Below, piece by piece: positions 1-8,481 of a DNA stretch of 64,000 nt (positions are counted from its first letter, which is position 1; each line of letters opens with the position of its first letter). Both the position numbers and the translations under genes were made by a program. The stretch comes from Nostoc piscinale CENA21 (GTDB lineage Bacteria > Cyanobacteriota > Cyanobacteriia > Cyanobacteriales > Nostocaceae). The notes under the pieces are model-generated. The model saw nothing but the letters and a program-made list of their open reading frames with translations, did no database searches and was not told where the DNA came from. Location: NCBI RefSeq assembly GCF_001298445.1, contig NZ_CP012036.1:2881351-2945350 (forward strand). The letters are read 5' to 3'.

Positions 1-402
1 TTTCCAACTTATTCCTGCTGCTTTAAACAAATCGTAGTAACTTTTTTTCGTTTCGTAAACTACATCGTATTCAAAAGCTAGTTTATACTCTAATTCTCCT
101 ATTTCCCAATAATCCTTTGTTTGAAGCCAACTCAATACTTCCTCTCGCTGCTCATTACTCAAATAGCTTTTTCTTCCTTTATAATTTAGTCTTAGACCAT
201 CAACACCATTCTCCTCATATACTTGTTTCCAACCTGTTATTGAACCAAGTGAAACACCAAGAATTTTCTTGATTTCCTCATATAAGTAACCTTGATAAAC
301 CAGCTTTACTGCTAATCCTTTTCTCGCTTCACGGGCATTTATATTTTGAACTATAAATTCCTCTAGTTCAGCGATCGCCTGCTGCAAGTGCTGATTCAGC
401 AT
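1..402 (-). CDS. IS630-family transposase, N-terminal part (runs off window)
   Basis: The reverse strand reads 134 codons from an ATG at 400-402 to the window edge without a stop. The first part is a helix-turn-helix (residues about 30-70, with GVSLGSITGWKQVYEENG) and the reading frame reaches SYYDLFKAAGISWK at the edge. This is the pattern of the N-terminal DNA-binding half of IS630/Tc1-type transposases; the DDE catalytic part lies beyond the window. The family cuts and pastes DNA into TA dinucleotides. The gene sits directly against a truncated aspartoacylase, so the element is the likely cause of that truncation. Whether the transposase is complete cannot be seen. Confidence 0.85.
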   Translation of the reverse strand, partial: MLNQHLQQAIAELEEFIVQNINAREARKGLAVKLVYQGYLYEEIKKILGVSLGSITGWKQVYEENGVDGLRLNYKGRKSYLSNEQREEVLSWLQTKDYWEIGELEYKLAFEYDVVYETKKSYYDLFKAAGISWK

Positions 403-473
403 TGTTCTTCCTTATACTTATTACCTGTCTCCGTATTATCTCTTGTTTTTTTTCAAAAATCAAATATGATTCC
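1..473 (-). mobile_element. IS630-like insertion sequence, right end
   Basis: The element is inferred to extend from before the window to about 473. Aspartoacylase homology stops exactly at a TA (474-475), and the four codons after it read into non-homologous sequence before a stop, followed by the transposase start. Insertion at TA is the known target choice of IS630 elements. The terminal inverted repeat cannot be confirmed because the other end is outside the window. Confidence 0.65.
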
Positions 474-1110
474 TATATTGATAAAATGTAAGTCTATTAT
501 TTTCTTGTTGAGCTAAACCTTGATTGTAACTTTCTATATAGTCTAAAACTTGATAAATTAAGGCTTCAGTTTTTTGGAATAACTCAGCATTTAAAACACC
601 TTGGGCTACAGGCCCTACTTCAATGGCAAAACCCAATTCAGATATAGAGCAAAGATAATTAGAGTCTCTTGTTGGTTGAGAATAACAAATTTTTACCTCA
701 GGATTAATTACACTTAATTTAGTAGCTAATTGCAGTAAAAATGGATGTTGACTTTTTAAAATAATAGTTAGCTGCATATTCGCAGTTGAGCTATGTAAAT
801 CAATAAGAACCTGCTGCTTATTTTTACTCTCTTCTTTTAGCAAATAATAAATATTTTTTGCCAGAATATCTTCATAACTGGCAAGTTGCGAATTTTGTAA
901 GTCTGCTTTGGCAAAACAACGATTTAAATCTTTATCGATATAACGTCTAGCTGCTGCAAAGGCTTTCGGATTACTCAAGAATACACGAGTATCAAAACTA
1001 GAACGCTGAATCAGGTTGGGAAACTGCTCAAACTTTTTACCCAGATATATTCCTGTAAATTCATTGCCATGTGTGCCAGTAGCAATAACTACTGAATTGA
1101 TATTGCCCAT
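460..1110 (-). pseudogene. aspartoacylase / succinylglutamate desuccinylase-like, 3'-truncated
   Basis: This zinc carboxypeptidase-like enzyme hydrolyses N-acetyl-aspartate or related acyl amino acids. The zinc and substrate motifs are present: ATGTHGNEFTG (zinc His and Glu), KDLNR, DLHSST (second zinc His) and FAIEVGPVAQG (catalytic Glu). Family members are about 300 residues; here homology ends at about residue 212 with LTFYQY and then four foreign residues and a stop. The C-terminal domain of about 80 residues is missing, consistent with the adjacent IS630 element. I start at ATG 1108-1110 (MGNINSVVI), where family similarity begins; an upstream ATG at 1152 in the same frame adds 14 residues. 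It is probably non-functional, although the catalytic residues remain. Confidence 0.8.
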
Positions 1111-1205
1111 AGTTTTAAAGATTGTTTGGAGTGATACCCTTTTGTTGTACAAACATGATCTTGGGTTTCACTGCGTTACACCCAATCTACAAGTATACTT
1201 TGATA

Positions 1206-1949
1206 TTAACCAGCCTGAGTTTGACGTTGTAACCGTCTTTTTAAACTACACAAACCAATAGCTGGTACAACTCCTAAAATAATTGCTGTGAATCCTTGTT
1301 GACTGCCATATAATATCGCTTCCGGCATAAAGTTTTGCATCAATGATAGCAACCAAACCAACAAACTAACTAACAAAAAAGCAACTGATGGCACAAAATT
1401 CCACCACCAAGATTTGATTGTGTAACGGCGTATAACTAACCATTGCAATAGTCCCATCCAAATGCCTGAAAAAATATAAGCAATTGTTGATAAAAATCCA
1501 AAGATAATTGCTAACTCAGGAGATAAAGTTTCATTAAGAGAATTAGCAATTGAGGCAATATAATTAATCCAGGCTGTCGCTACACAATCAGCAGTTAACC
1601 AACCAATAGTAGTTGCAATTATCCATCGCCAACCAGAAAGATAACGACGCATAACTAATGCTTGGTCGGTAGCAAAAACCACAGCAAACACAATATTACT
1701 GAGTAATTTTATGCCATAACCCCATGTTTGCATTTCTAAAGAGCCAGATGCAGCTAGAATTTGTGTGAGCAGTCTTTCTACAGCCAGACTAAAAACGCCA
1801 CCCACCACCCAACCTAAAATTGTCATAAAAGTAAACAATACACAAAACTTACGTCGTTGGCTGGGGGGTATAAATAATTTGCCTGATGGAGAATTGCTAT
1901 TAGTAGCTGCAACATTAGAAGGATTTGGATTATTAGAATCGGTTTGCAT
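1206..1949 (-). CDS. multi-spanning membrane protein, unknown function
   Basis: This 247-residue protein has a polar Asn/Ser-rich N-terminus (about 30 residues) followed by roughly five to six hydrophobic segments, at about 37-60, 80-98, 108-130, 145-170, 180-203 and 215-232, and a basic C-terminal tail (KRRLQRQTQ). I recognise no catalytic motif. Pairs of Trp and Arg at the membrane edges (RRYLSGWRWI, RRYTIKSWWW) suggest an internal duplication of a two-helix unit. It is transcribed away from hemE and toward the broken aspartoacylase. It looks like a conserved cyanobacterial membrane protein; function is not assigned. Confidence 0.7.
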   Translation of the reverse strand: MQTDSNNPNPSNVAATNSNSPSGKLFIPPSQRRKFCVLFTFMTILGWVVGGVFSLAVERLLTQILAASGSLEMQTWGYGIKLLSNIVFAVVFATDQALVMRRYLSGWRWIIATTIGWLTADCVATAWINYIASIANSLNETLSPELAIIFGFLSTIAYIFSGIWMGLLQWLVIRRYTIKSWWWNFVPSVAFLLVSLLVWLLSLMQNFMPEAILYGSQQGFTAIILGVVPAIGLCSLKRRLQRQTQAG

Positions 1950-2065
1950 ATTAAGTTAAGTAAAGCTAAGACTTGGGCTTTTCAAGCAAGCCTTCTGAAA
2001 AAGCGTAATCTCAGAATGATAAGCTAAACATTGACATAACAAAGTGACTTAGGATGAAGTGTTAA

Positions 2066-3127
2066 ATGGGTGTTTCCTCAACGGCCCCTCATCTCCTGCG
2101 GGCTGCTCGTGGTGAAATAGTAGATCGTCCCCCCGTATGGATGATGCGACAAGCGGGACGATATATGAAGGCGTACCGAGACTTAAGGGAAAAGTATCCT
2201 TCATTTCGCGATCGCTCCGAAATTCCCGAAGTAGCGATTGAAGTATCCCTGCAACCTTGGAAAGCCTTCCAGCCGGACGGAGTGATTTTATTTTCCGACA
2301 TTGTAACTCCATTGCCTGGTTTGGGCATTGATATGGACATTGCGGAAGGTAAAGGGCCAATCATTCATTCGCCCATTCGCACTCAAGCACAAATTGATAG
2401 CCTGCATGATTTAGATCCAGAGGCGGCTCTACCGTTTATTAAACCCATCTTGCAGGCATTACGCCAAGAAGTGGGCAATAAATCAACAGTATTAGGCTTC
2501 GTCGGTGCGCCGTGGACGTTAGCTGCTTACGCAGTGGAAGGAAAAGGTTCTAAAACCTATTCCATCATCAAAAACTTGGCCTTCTCAGACCCGGCAATTC
2601 TACACCAACTGCTGACAAAATTGGCAGATGCGATCGCAATTTATGCCCGTTACCAAATTGACTGCGGCGCTCAAGTAGTGCAAATGTTCGATTCTTGGGC
2701 AGGACAATTAAGCCCCCAAGATTACGATACCTTTGCTCTGCCTTATCAAAGACGGGTATTCCAGCAAGTCAAACAAACCCACCCCGACACCCCATTAATT
2801 CTTTTGGTTAGCGGTAGTGCAGGTGTGTTGGAAAGAATGGCTCAATCTGGTGCGGATATTGTTACAGTTGATTGGGCAGTAGACATGGCAGATGCTCGCG
2901 CCAGATTAGGCAAGCACGTAAAAGTGCAAGGTAATCTTGATCCTGGTGTACTCTATGGTTCCAAAGAGTTCATCCGCGATCGCATTTATGATACCGTTCG
3001 CAAAGCTGGCAATTGGGGTCATATCCTCAACCTTGGTCATGGTGTACTCCCAGATACCCCCGAAGAAAACGTCGCTTTCTTCTTTGAAACAGCCAAGCAA
3101 CTCAGCACAGCAGCACTGGTGAGTTAA
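2066..3127 (+). CDS. hemE: uroporphyrinogen decarboxylase
   Basis: HemE converts uroporphyrinogen III to coproporphyrinogen III by removing four carboxyl groups, the branch step toward heme and chlorophyll in the cytosol. The 353-residue length fits the family. The first signature PPVWMMRQAGRYM is at residues 22-34, the conserved Asp lies in LFSDIVTP (residue 78), and the second signature GFVGAPWTLAAY is at 144-155. Near the C-terminus GNLDPGVL and LGHGVLPDTP are also typical. The ATG at 2066 is preceded by an AGGATGAAG stretch. No frame defects are seen, as expected for an essential gene. It appears to be transcribed alone. Confidence 0.97.
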   Translation: MGVSSTAPHLLRAARGEIVDRPPVWMMRQAGRYMKAYRDLREKYPSFRDRSEIPEVAIEVSLQPWKAFQPDGVILFSDIVTPLPGLGIDMDIAEGKGPIIHSPIRTQAQIDSLHDLDPEAALPFIKPILQALRQEVGNKSTVLGFVGAPWTLAAYAVEGKGSKTYSIIKNLAFSDPAILHQLLTKLADAIAIYARYQIDCGAQVVQMFDSWAGQLSPQDYDTFALPYQRRVFQQVKQTHPDTPLILLVSGSAGVLERMAQSGADIVTVDWAVDMADARARLGKHVKVQGNLDPGVLYGSKEFIRDRIYDTVRKAGNWGHILNLGHGVLPDTPEENVAFFFETAKQLSTAALVS

Positions 3128-3210
3128 CTACTTTTGTGTCTTTGTGGTAACAATTTTTGAACCACAAAGACATAATAATTGCATTGCTGAGACAGAAAAA
3201 TTTATTTTTT

Positions 3211-3420
3211 ATGAGAACTTTTACAGCCATCATAGAACGTGATCCTGACACAAATCTATATGTTGGGTACGTTCCTGGTTTTCCTGGAGCGCATTCTCAA
3301 GGTGAAACATTAGATGAGTTAAACGAAAATTTGCGTGAAGTAATTGAGATGCTGCTAGAAGATGAAAATTTAGCTTTTGATGCCGAGTTTGTCGGTACAC
3401 AGCAAATTGTAATTCGATAA
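3211..3420 (+). CDS. hicB: HicB-family antitoxin
   Basis: This 69-residue protein has the HicB partial RNase H-like fold: MRTFTAIIERDPDTNLYVGYVPGFPG, then GETLDELNENLREVIEMLL. It should bind and neutralise HicA, an mRNA-cleaving toxin, and repress its own operon. The ATG at 3211 begins the conserved domain; an upstream in-frame ATG at 3157 would add 18 unrelated residues. The stop at 3420 is three bases from the hicA start, so the two were co-transcribed. The antitoxin is intact while its partner is broken. Confidence 0.85.
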   Translation: MRTFTAIIERDPDTNLYVGYVPGFPGAHSQGETLDELNENLREVIEMLLEDENLAFDAEFVGTQQIVIR

Positions 3421-3423
3421 ATC

Positions 3424-3648
3424 ATGAGCAAAATTCCCGTTCTCAAACCTCAAGAAGTTGTTAGGATTCTGGAAAATTTTGGCTTTTTTGAGGTGCGTCA
3501 GAAGAGTTAACACAAACAATTCCGTCATTCGGATGGACGAGGTACAACAGTTCCATTTCACAAAGGTAAAGACATATCACCAAGGTTACTAAGACAAATT
3601 GCTATTGATATTAATTTGACAATTGAAGAAATGTTAGAGGCAAGATAA
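3424..3648 (+). pseudogene. hicA: HicA-family mRNA interferase toxin, nonsense-interrupted
   Basis: In one frame the region reads a whole HicA of 74 codons: MSKIPVLKPQEVVRILENFG, then FRHSDGRGTTVPFHKGKDIS and TIEEMLEAR. This frame has one internal stop, TAA at 3508-3510, at the position just before the conserved catalytic His (HKQFRH) where the family usually has Ser (RQKGSH). A single C-to-A change from TCA would explain it. Translation therefore ends after 28 residues, removing the catalytic His and the double-stranded RNA-binding fold. HicB upstream is complete. Confidence 0.85.
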
Positions 3649-3704
3649 GCTCTAGCGCGGAACAATTAATCTTATTTTTAAATCTTAAATTCAAAAAACT
3701 TATT

Positions 3705-4661
3705 ATGAGTCAGAAAAGAATTTTAGTCACAGGTGCAAGTGGCTGCATTGGTCATTACATCTCAGAAACATTAATTCAAAATACTAATCACGAGCTATTT
3801 TTACTAGTTAGAAACCCCAATAAACTGCAAGTTAATACACAATTCCGTCCAGGTGTTACCGTCTTGCAAGGCGATATGCAAGATATTAAACACTTTGCAG
3901 ATTTGTTATCTACAATTGATGTCGCAGTGTTAACAGCAACAGCCTGGGGTGGAGAGAATACTTACGACATTAATGTCAACAAAACATTAGAGTTGCTAAT
4001 TTTATTAGATCCAGAACGTTGCCAACAGGTAATTTATTTTTCAACTGCTAGTGTGTTAGATAACAAAAACCAACCTCTGAAAGAAGCAGGCGAAATTGGC
4101 ACAGATTATATCGGTTCTAAATATCAATGCTTGCATGAAAAAGAAAAACTAGTGATCGCACCTAAAATTACCACAGTTTTTCCTACCTTAGTTTTAGGCG
4201 GTGATGCCAACAAACCCTATTCACACCTGACATCTGGCATTCAAGAAGTTACAAAATATATTAATTTAATTCGCTTTTTACAAGCAGACGGTAGTTTTCA
4301 CTTTATCCACGGACAAGATATTGCAACAGTTGTAGAATATTTAATTGAAAATCCACCCCAAACCCAGGAACAACGCAAATTAGTTTTAGGTCAAACAGGG
4401 TTATACGTTAATCAAGCAATTGAAGAAGTTTGTGATTATCTAGGGAAAAAAATTTATTTTCGTATCCCTCTATCTATATCATTAGCTAATTTGATTATTG
4501 CCGTGTTCCGTATTCAAATGGCAGCTTGGGATAGATTCTGCATGAATTATCGTCATTTTACATATAAAAATGCTGTTAATCCAGCAAGTTTTGGCTTACC
4601 AAATTATTGTGCAACCATGAGTGATGTGTTGAAAATTAGCGGTGTGCCGAGGAAAAAATGA
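3705..4661 (+). CDS. NAD(P)-dependent epimerase/dehydratase (extended SDR)
   Basis: This 318-residue Rossmann protein carries the nucleotide-binding Gly motif TGASGCIG (residues 9-16), an acidic GDMQDI after strand 3, and the catalytic pair Tyr-x-x-x-Lys in DYIGSKYQ. It belongs to the extended short-chain dehydrogenase family acting on nucleotide sugars or related compounds; the substrate cannot be told from sequence. The start at 3705 gives the usual family N-terminus. It stands alone, with no partner gene in the same operon. Confidence 0.85.
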   Translation: MSQKRILVTGASGCIGHYISETLIQNTNHELFLLVRNPNKLQVNTQFRPGVTVLQGDMQDIKHFADLLSTIDVAVLTATAWGGENTYDINVNKTLELLILLDPERCQQVIYFSTASVLDNKNQPLKEAGEIGTDYIGSKYQCLHEKEKLVIAPKITTVFPTLVLGGDANKPYSHLTSGIQEVTKYINLIRFLQADGSFHFIHGQDIATVVEYLIENPPQTQEQRKLVLGQTGLYVNQAIEEVCDYLGKKIYFRIPLSISLANLIIAVFRIQMAAWDRFCMNYRHFTYKNAVNPASFGLPNYCATMSDVLKISGVPRKK

Positions 4662-4784
4662 ATTGCGGCTTTGCATAATTGGGAGAGAAAATTTATTAAA
4701 TTAAACTTTTAAAACTCTTCTTCTTTGTGCCTTTGTGCCTCCGCGTGAGGTAAATCACCCCGCGTTTACGCAACGCAATTATGT

Positions 4785-5393
4785 TCAATCCCACACCCGA
4801 CGCAAATTCAACAAAAAACCCGGTAAAACTCCTTCACCCAACAACTCAGCCGGATTTTCCAACACTTCCACCGCTGAATTTGGGCGATAAATTTCTACCC
4901 GTCGCTGCTGCGGATCGATTAACCAACCGAGTTTCGCGCCATTATCGATGTACTCCCGCATTTTCTCTTGCAGAGTTTTGAGAGTATCCGAACTAGAGCG
5001 CAATTCAACTACAAAATCCGGGCAGATATTAGCAAAAGTTCCTTTTTGTTCTGGAGTAAGGGCTTGCCAACCTTCTTGGCTTACCCAAGAAGCATCAGGA
5101 GAACGAATCGCACCATTTTGTAGGACAAAACCAGTTGAGGAGTCAAAAGCTTGACCTGGTTCACCTGCATTACGCCACCATAAATACAATTCTCCCGCAA
5201 TATTCCAATTGCGTTTCCCTGTTTCCCAACCTGTTGGCGGATTCACGATTAATTCTCCTTTTGCAGTTCTTTCTAGTCTCAAGTCTCGGTTAGCGGCGGC
5301 TAATGCGGCGAACTGTTCTGGGGTGACGTATAAAGTAACGGTTTTAGGTAACTCAATCAATAAGTTTTCTGGGTTAGCAGGTATCTGTACCAT
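4785..5393 (-). CDS. Uma2-family (DUF820) PD-(D/E)XK nuclease-like protein
   Basis: This 202-residue protein shows the Uma2 pattern: EQFAALAAANRDLRLERT near the N-terminus, SPDASWV, CPDFVVELRSSSD, a following Lys in LQEKMREYIDNG, and LGWLIDPQQRRVEIYRP. These correspond to the PD...ExK nuclease-like core. The family is hugely expanded in cyanobacteria and its function is unknown; a mobile or restriction-like origin has been proposed. It is one of three members in this window, none in a shared operon. Confidence 0.85.
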   Translation of the reverse strand: MVQIPANPENLLIELPKTVTLYVTPEQFAALAAANRDLRLERTAKGELIVNPPTGWETGKRNWNIAGELYLWWRNAGEPGQAFDSSTGFVLQNGAIRSPDASWVSQEGWQALTPEQKGTFANICPDFVVELRSSSDTLKTLQEKMREYIDNGAKLGWLIDPQQRRVEIYRPNSAVEVLENPAELLGEGVLPGFLLNLRRVWD

Positions 5394-5578
5394 CTTGACC
5401 TCTTACTTACATCATCAAGCATCGAGAGGCATCATATTTTTAAAATCAGACACAATATTGTCTAGTTAATAATTGCACAGACAAAACCTTTAACGGTAAG
5501 CTAAAGCCAATATAAAGTCAATAAGTAATTATTTCCGCTAGAGTGGGATAACAATCAAAGTGTGAGGTCTGCTACTAC

Positions 5579-7165
5579 ATGCGAGTTTTATTAGTTTATC
5601 CGATATTTCCTAAAACCTTTTGGTCTTATGAAAAGATTCTGGATTTAGTCGATCGCAAAGTTTTACTACCACCTTTGGGTTTAGTTACTGTAGCAGCAAT
5701 TCTGCCCCAAGAATGGGAATTTAAACTGGTTGATCGCAATATTCGCCCTGCAACAGAAGCAGAATGGGAATGGGCAGATATAGTCATTTTCTCGGCGATG
5801 ATTGTCCAGAAACAAGATTTATTGGAACAAATTCAAGAAGCAAAACGTCGCGGCAAGTTAGTTGCAGTTGGTGGCCCTTATCCAACTTCTACACCTTATG
5901 ATGTCCAAAATGTTGGTGCAGATTTTCTGATTTTGGATGAAGGAGAAATCACTTTACCAATGTTTGTGGAAGCAATTCAAAGAGGTGAAAAATCTGGAAC
6001 TTTCCGCACTTCAGAAAAACCTGATGTCACAACCACACCTGTACCCCGTTTTGATTTATTAGAATTAAATGCCTATGACATGATGTCGGTGCAATTTTCG
6101 CGCGGTTGTCCTTTCCAGTGCGAATTTTGCGACATTATTGTTCTATACGGACGTAAACCACGGACTAAAACCCCAGAACAATTATTAGCAGAGTTAGATT
6201 ATCTCTATAAATTGGGTTGGCGGCGGGGTGTGTTCATGGTGGATGACAACTTTATCGGTAACAAGCGGAATGTGAAATTGTTGCTGAAAGAGTTAAAAGT
6301 CTGGATGGAGGAACACCAATATCCCTTTAAATTTGATACGGAAGCTTCTGTCGATTTAGCCCAAGACGAAGAATTATTGGAATTGATGGTTGAGTCTGGT
6401 TTCTCGGCGGTATTTTTGGGAATTGAAACCCCAGACGAAGATAGTTTACAACTCACCAAGAAATTTCAAAATACCCGTAGTTCTTTGACAGACGCAGTGC
6501 AAACCATCATCAAAGCTGGGTTGCGGCCAATGGCTGGGTTTATTATCGGGTTTGATGGTGAAAAAGCAGGCGCAGGCGATCGCATCGTCCGATTTGCCGA
6601 ACAAGCCGGGATTCCCTCAACTACCTTCGCTATGTTACAAGCACTACCAAATACAGCACTGTGGCATCGGCTGAAAAAAGAAGGTAGATTGCGAGAAAAT
6701 ACAGAAAGTAACATCAACCAAACCACGTTGATGAACTTTATCCCCACCCGTCCTTTAGAAGAACTTGCCAGAGAATACGTTGAAGCTTTTTGTGCTTTAT
6801 ACGACCCCGTGAAATATTTAGACCGTACCTATCGCTGTTTTTTAATGTTAGGTTCGCCTAAGTGGAAAGCACCTTTTAAAATGCCATCATGGGTAGAACT
6901 CAAAGCATTGTTAATTGTAGTTTGGCGACAAGGAATTGTTAGGGAAACTCGGTGGAAATTCTGGCATCATTTGTTCAGTATTATCAAGCGTAACCCTGAT
7001 GTATTTGCACATTATCTTTCGGTTTGCGCCCACAACGAACATTTTATCGAGTATCGCCAAATTGTCCGCGACCAAATTGAAAGCCAGTTAGCTGCTTATT
7101 TGGCACAAGGCGCAGAAAAACCTTATGTCCCCGTGGCAGAAAAAGCAGAGGCGATCGCTAGTTAA
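5579..7165 (+). CDS. B12-binding-domain radical SAM protein
   Basis: This 528-residue enzyme has an N-terminal cobalamin-binding-like Rossmann domain (residues about 1-140, starting MRVLLVYPIFPKTFW), then the radical SAM cluster motif CPFQCEFC with cysteines 177, 181 and 184, then a TIM-barrel portion (VDDNFIGN, GIETPD, GFIIGFDGE). The C-terminal 130 residues match the accessory domain (DUF4070-type) of this class. Members perform radical methylation or related chemistry on hydrophobic substrates such as hopanoids or pigments; the substrate is not determinable here. The ATG at 5579 follows a T-rich leader. The gene is monocistronic and intact. Confidence 0.9.
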   Translation: MRVLLVYPIFPKTFWSYEKILDLVDRKVLLPPLGLVTVAAILPQEWEFKLVDRNIRPATEAEWEWADIVIFSAMIVQKQDLLEQIQEAKRRGKLVAVGGPYPTSTPYDVQNVGADFLILDEGEITLPMFVEAIQRGEKSGTFRTSEKPDVTTTPVPRFDLLELNAYDMMSVQFSRGCPFQCEFCDIIVLYGRKPRTKTPEQLLAELDYLYKLGWRRGVFMVDDNFIGNKRNVKLLLKELKVWMEEHQYPFKFDTEASVDLAQDEELLELMVESGFSAVFLGIETPDEDSLQLTKKFQNTRSSLTDAVQTIIKAGLRPMAGFIIGFDGEKAGAGDRIVRFAEQAGIPSTTFAMLQALPNTALWHRLKKEGRLRENTESNINQTTLMNFIPTRPLEELAREYVEAFCALYDPVKYLDRTYRCFLMLGSPKWKAPFKMPSWVELKALLIVVWRQGIVRETRWKFWHHLFSIIKRNPDVFAHYLSVCAHNEHFIEYRQIVRDQIESQLAAYLAQGAEKPYVPVAEKAEAIAS

Positions 7166-7249
7166 ATTAAAGATAGGGAATAGGGAGTAGGGAATAAAAA
7201 AATATCCTCTCCCTAACTCCAAAATCTGAAATCCCAAATCCAAAATTGT

Positions 7250-7816
7250 ATGACTTCCACTGCATCCGAAAAAGTCCGTTGGACAACTGCCGACTTAGAA
7301 TTATTTCCTGACGATGGCAAGCGTTATGAGATAATCGATGGAGAATTATTTGTGACTAGAGCGCGTCAGTGGAAACACCAAAATGTTGGTGATAATGTTT
7401 GTACGCAGCTAAAACTGTGGTCTAGAGAAACAGGGTTAGGCAATGCGGCTACTGGTGTAGGAATTATTTTTACTGATGGTGATAATGTAATTCCTGATGT
7501 AGTTTGGGTGAGTAATGAGCGTTTATCAGAAATATTAGATGAGGCTGGACATTTAACAGGTGCGCCAGAATTAGTAATTGAAGTGCTTTCTCCTGGGGAA
7601 ATCCAGAAGAAACGAGATAAGCAATTAAAACTAAAACTATACTCAGTTCAAGGTGTACAAGAATACTGGATTTTTGACCGCGAAAAAGAAACAGTAGAGA
7701 TTTACCGTCGAGAAAATGGTGTTTTAAAATTAGCGGCTACTTTATATAAAGAAGATAATTTAACTAGTCCGCTTTTGCTAGGATTTAGTTGTGCTGTTAA
7801 AGTTTGTTTTAGTTAG
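7250..7816 (+). CDS. Uma2-family (DUF820) nuclease-like protein
   Basis: This 188-residue protein carries VRWTTADLELFPDDGKRYE and IDGELFV at the N-terminus, then VIPDVVWVSN, APELVIEVLSPGE, KRDKQLKLKLYSVQGVQEYW and FDREKETVEIYR. The Pro-Asp, Glu and Lys positions of the nuclease-like core are all kept. It is the most canonical of the three Uma2 genes in the window and follows the radical SAM gene by 84 bases that contain short A-rich repeats. Function is unknown. Confidence 0.88.
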   Translation: MTSTASEKVRWTTADLELFPDDGKRYEIIDGELFVTRARQWKHQNVGDNVCTQLKLWSRETGLGNAATGVGIIFTDGDNVIPDVVWVSNERLSEILDEAGHLTGAPELVIEVLSPGEIQKKRDKQLKLKLYSVQGVQEYWIFDREKETVEIYRRENGVLKLAATLYKEDNLTSPLLLGFSCAVKVCFS

Positions 7817-7849
7817 CAATCGCCTGATAATCTCATACTGTACAGTGAC

Positions 7850-7964
7850 TAATTATTAGTTATTCGACACTAGGGGTGGGTTGAAATAACATCATCCGAG
7901 TTAAAGTGAAACTCGGCTCAGTTTCAACGACCATCCCGGTTAGCGGCTAGAGATGATTTGAAAG
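7850..7964. CRISPR. degenerate CRISPR remnant (one half repeat, one spacer-length gap, one full repeat)
   Basis: The bases CTAGGGGTGGGTTGAAA at 7870-7886 look like the 3' half of a Nostocales 37-bp CRISPR repeat. After about 34 bases, position 7921 starts with GTTTCAACGACCATCCCGG, the 5' half of the same repeat, and ends with GATTTGAAAG at 7964. The second unit is 44 bases because CGGTTAG/CGGCTAG is a 7-bp direct duplication in the middle. The 5' half of the first unit has diverged beyond recognition. There are no cas genes nearby. The repeat identity rests on recalled family consensus, so it is an inference. Confidence 0.5.
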
Positions 7965-8014
7965 AGCGTCAGAAAATGGCTCCGGCTCTTGAAAGTATTG
8001 ATTTTTCAATTAAA

Positions 8015-8085
8015 GCCAGCAGCTGGATTTGAACCTGCGACCTTCCGATTACAAGTCGGATGCACTACCACTGTGCTATGCTGGC
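8015..8085 (-). tRNA. trnT: tRNA-Thr (anticodon TGT)
   Basis: The reverse strand folds as a 71-base tRNA. The acceptor stem is GCCAGCA/TGCTGGC (7 bp), the D arm has stem GCAC/GTGC, and the anticodon stem TCCGA/TCGGA encloses loop CTTGTAA with anticodon TGT, reading ACA codons. The T arm is GCAGG-TTCAAAT-CCAGC, which leaves an A-A mismatch in the middle of the T stem. No CCA is encoded. The mismatch is unusual; a G-C-rich T stem ending in CCTGC would be perfectly paired. Confidence 0.9.
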
Positions 8086-8307
8086 GTTGTAATTAAGCAT
8101 CACCGATTTCTAATTATAGCACAGACTTAATGTTTGTCTAGAGGAAGCTGCAAAAAAATCCTTGATTTGATGGGTCGATAAAGTTGATAAATTAATATTC
8201 ATAGCAAAAGCTAACTCAAAATCCTGGGCTGGACGCAAAAAGATTGAATACAGTGATTAACTGTATTTTTTTTGACACGGCTAGGTAAAGAAACAGCAAT
8301 AGATGAA

Positions 8308-8451
8308 GGAGGCAAGAGGCAGAAGGCAGGAGGCAGAAGGTTTTTTGCAGAGGGGGATTCTGAATCTTCCTCAACAATAGTTACTGAACGGAAAGTTCAG
8401 TGGCGATCTTAAACCTTTCCTCATGCCTACTGCCCCCTAACTCCTGCCTTC
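8308..8451. repeat. inverted GGCAGGAGGCAG-type repeat pair in the argF leader region
   Basis: A purine-rich run of GGAGGCA/GGCAGAA units at 8308-8340 is answered by a complementary pyrimidine-rich run (CTACTGCCCCC, CTCCTGCC) at about 8427-8449, with about 85 bases between. Transcribed RNA could fold into a long stem. The same unit recurs at 39236-39440 and 48808-48830. The rest of the 8086-8481 intergenic space shows no gene. Confidence 0.6.
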
Positions 8452-8481
8452 AAAGATAATTGTTCTTTACAGATCAACAAC

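Noticed and set aside
1016..1261. 81-codon plus-strand frame opposite the aspartoacylase start
   Set aside because: It is a shadow of the minus-strand gene with no independent support.
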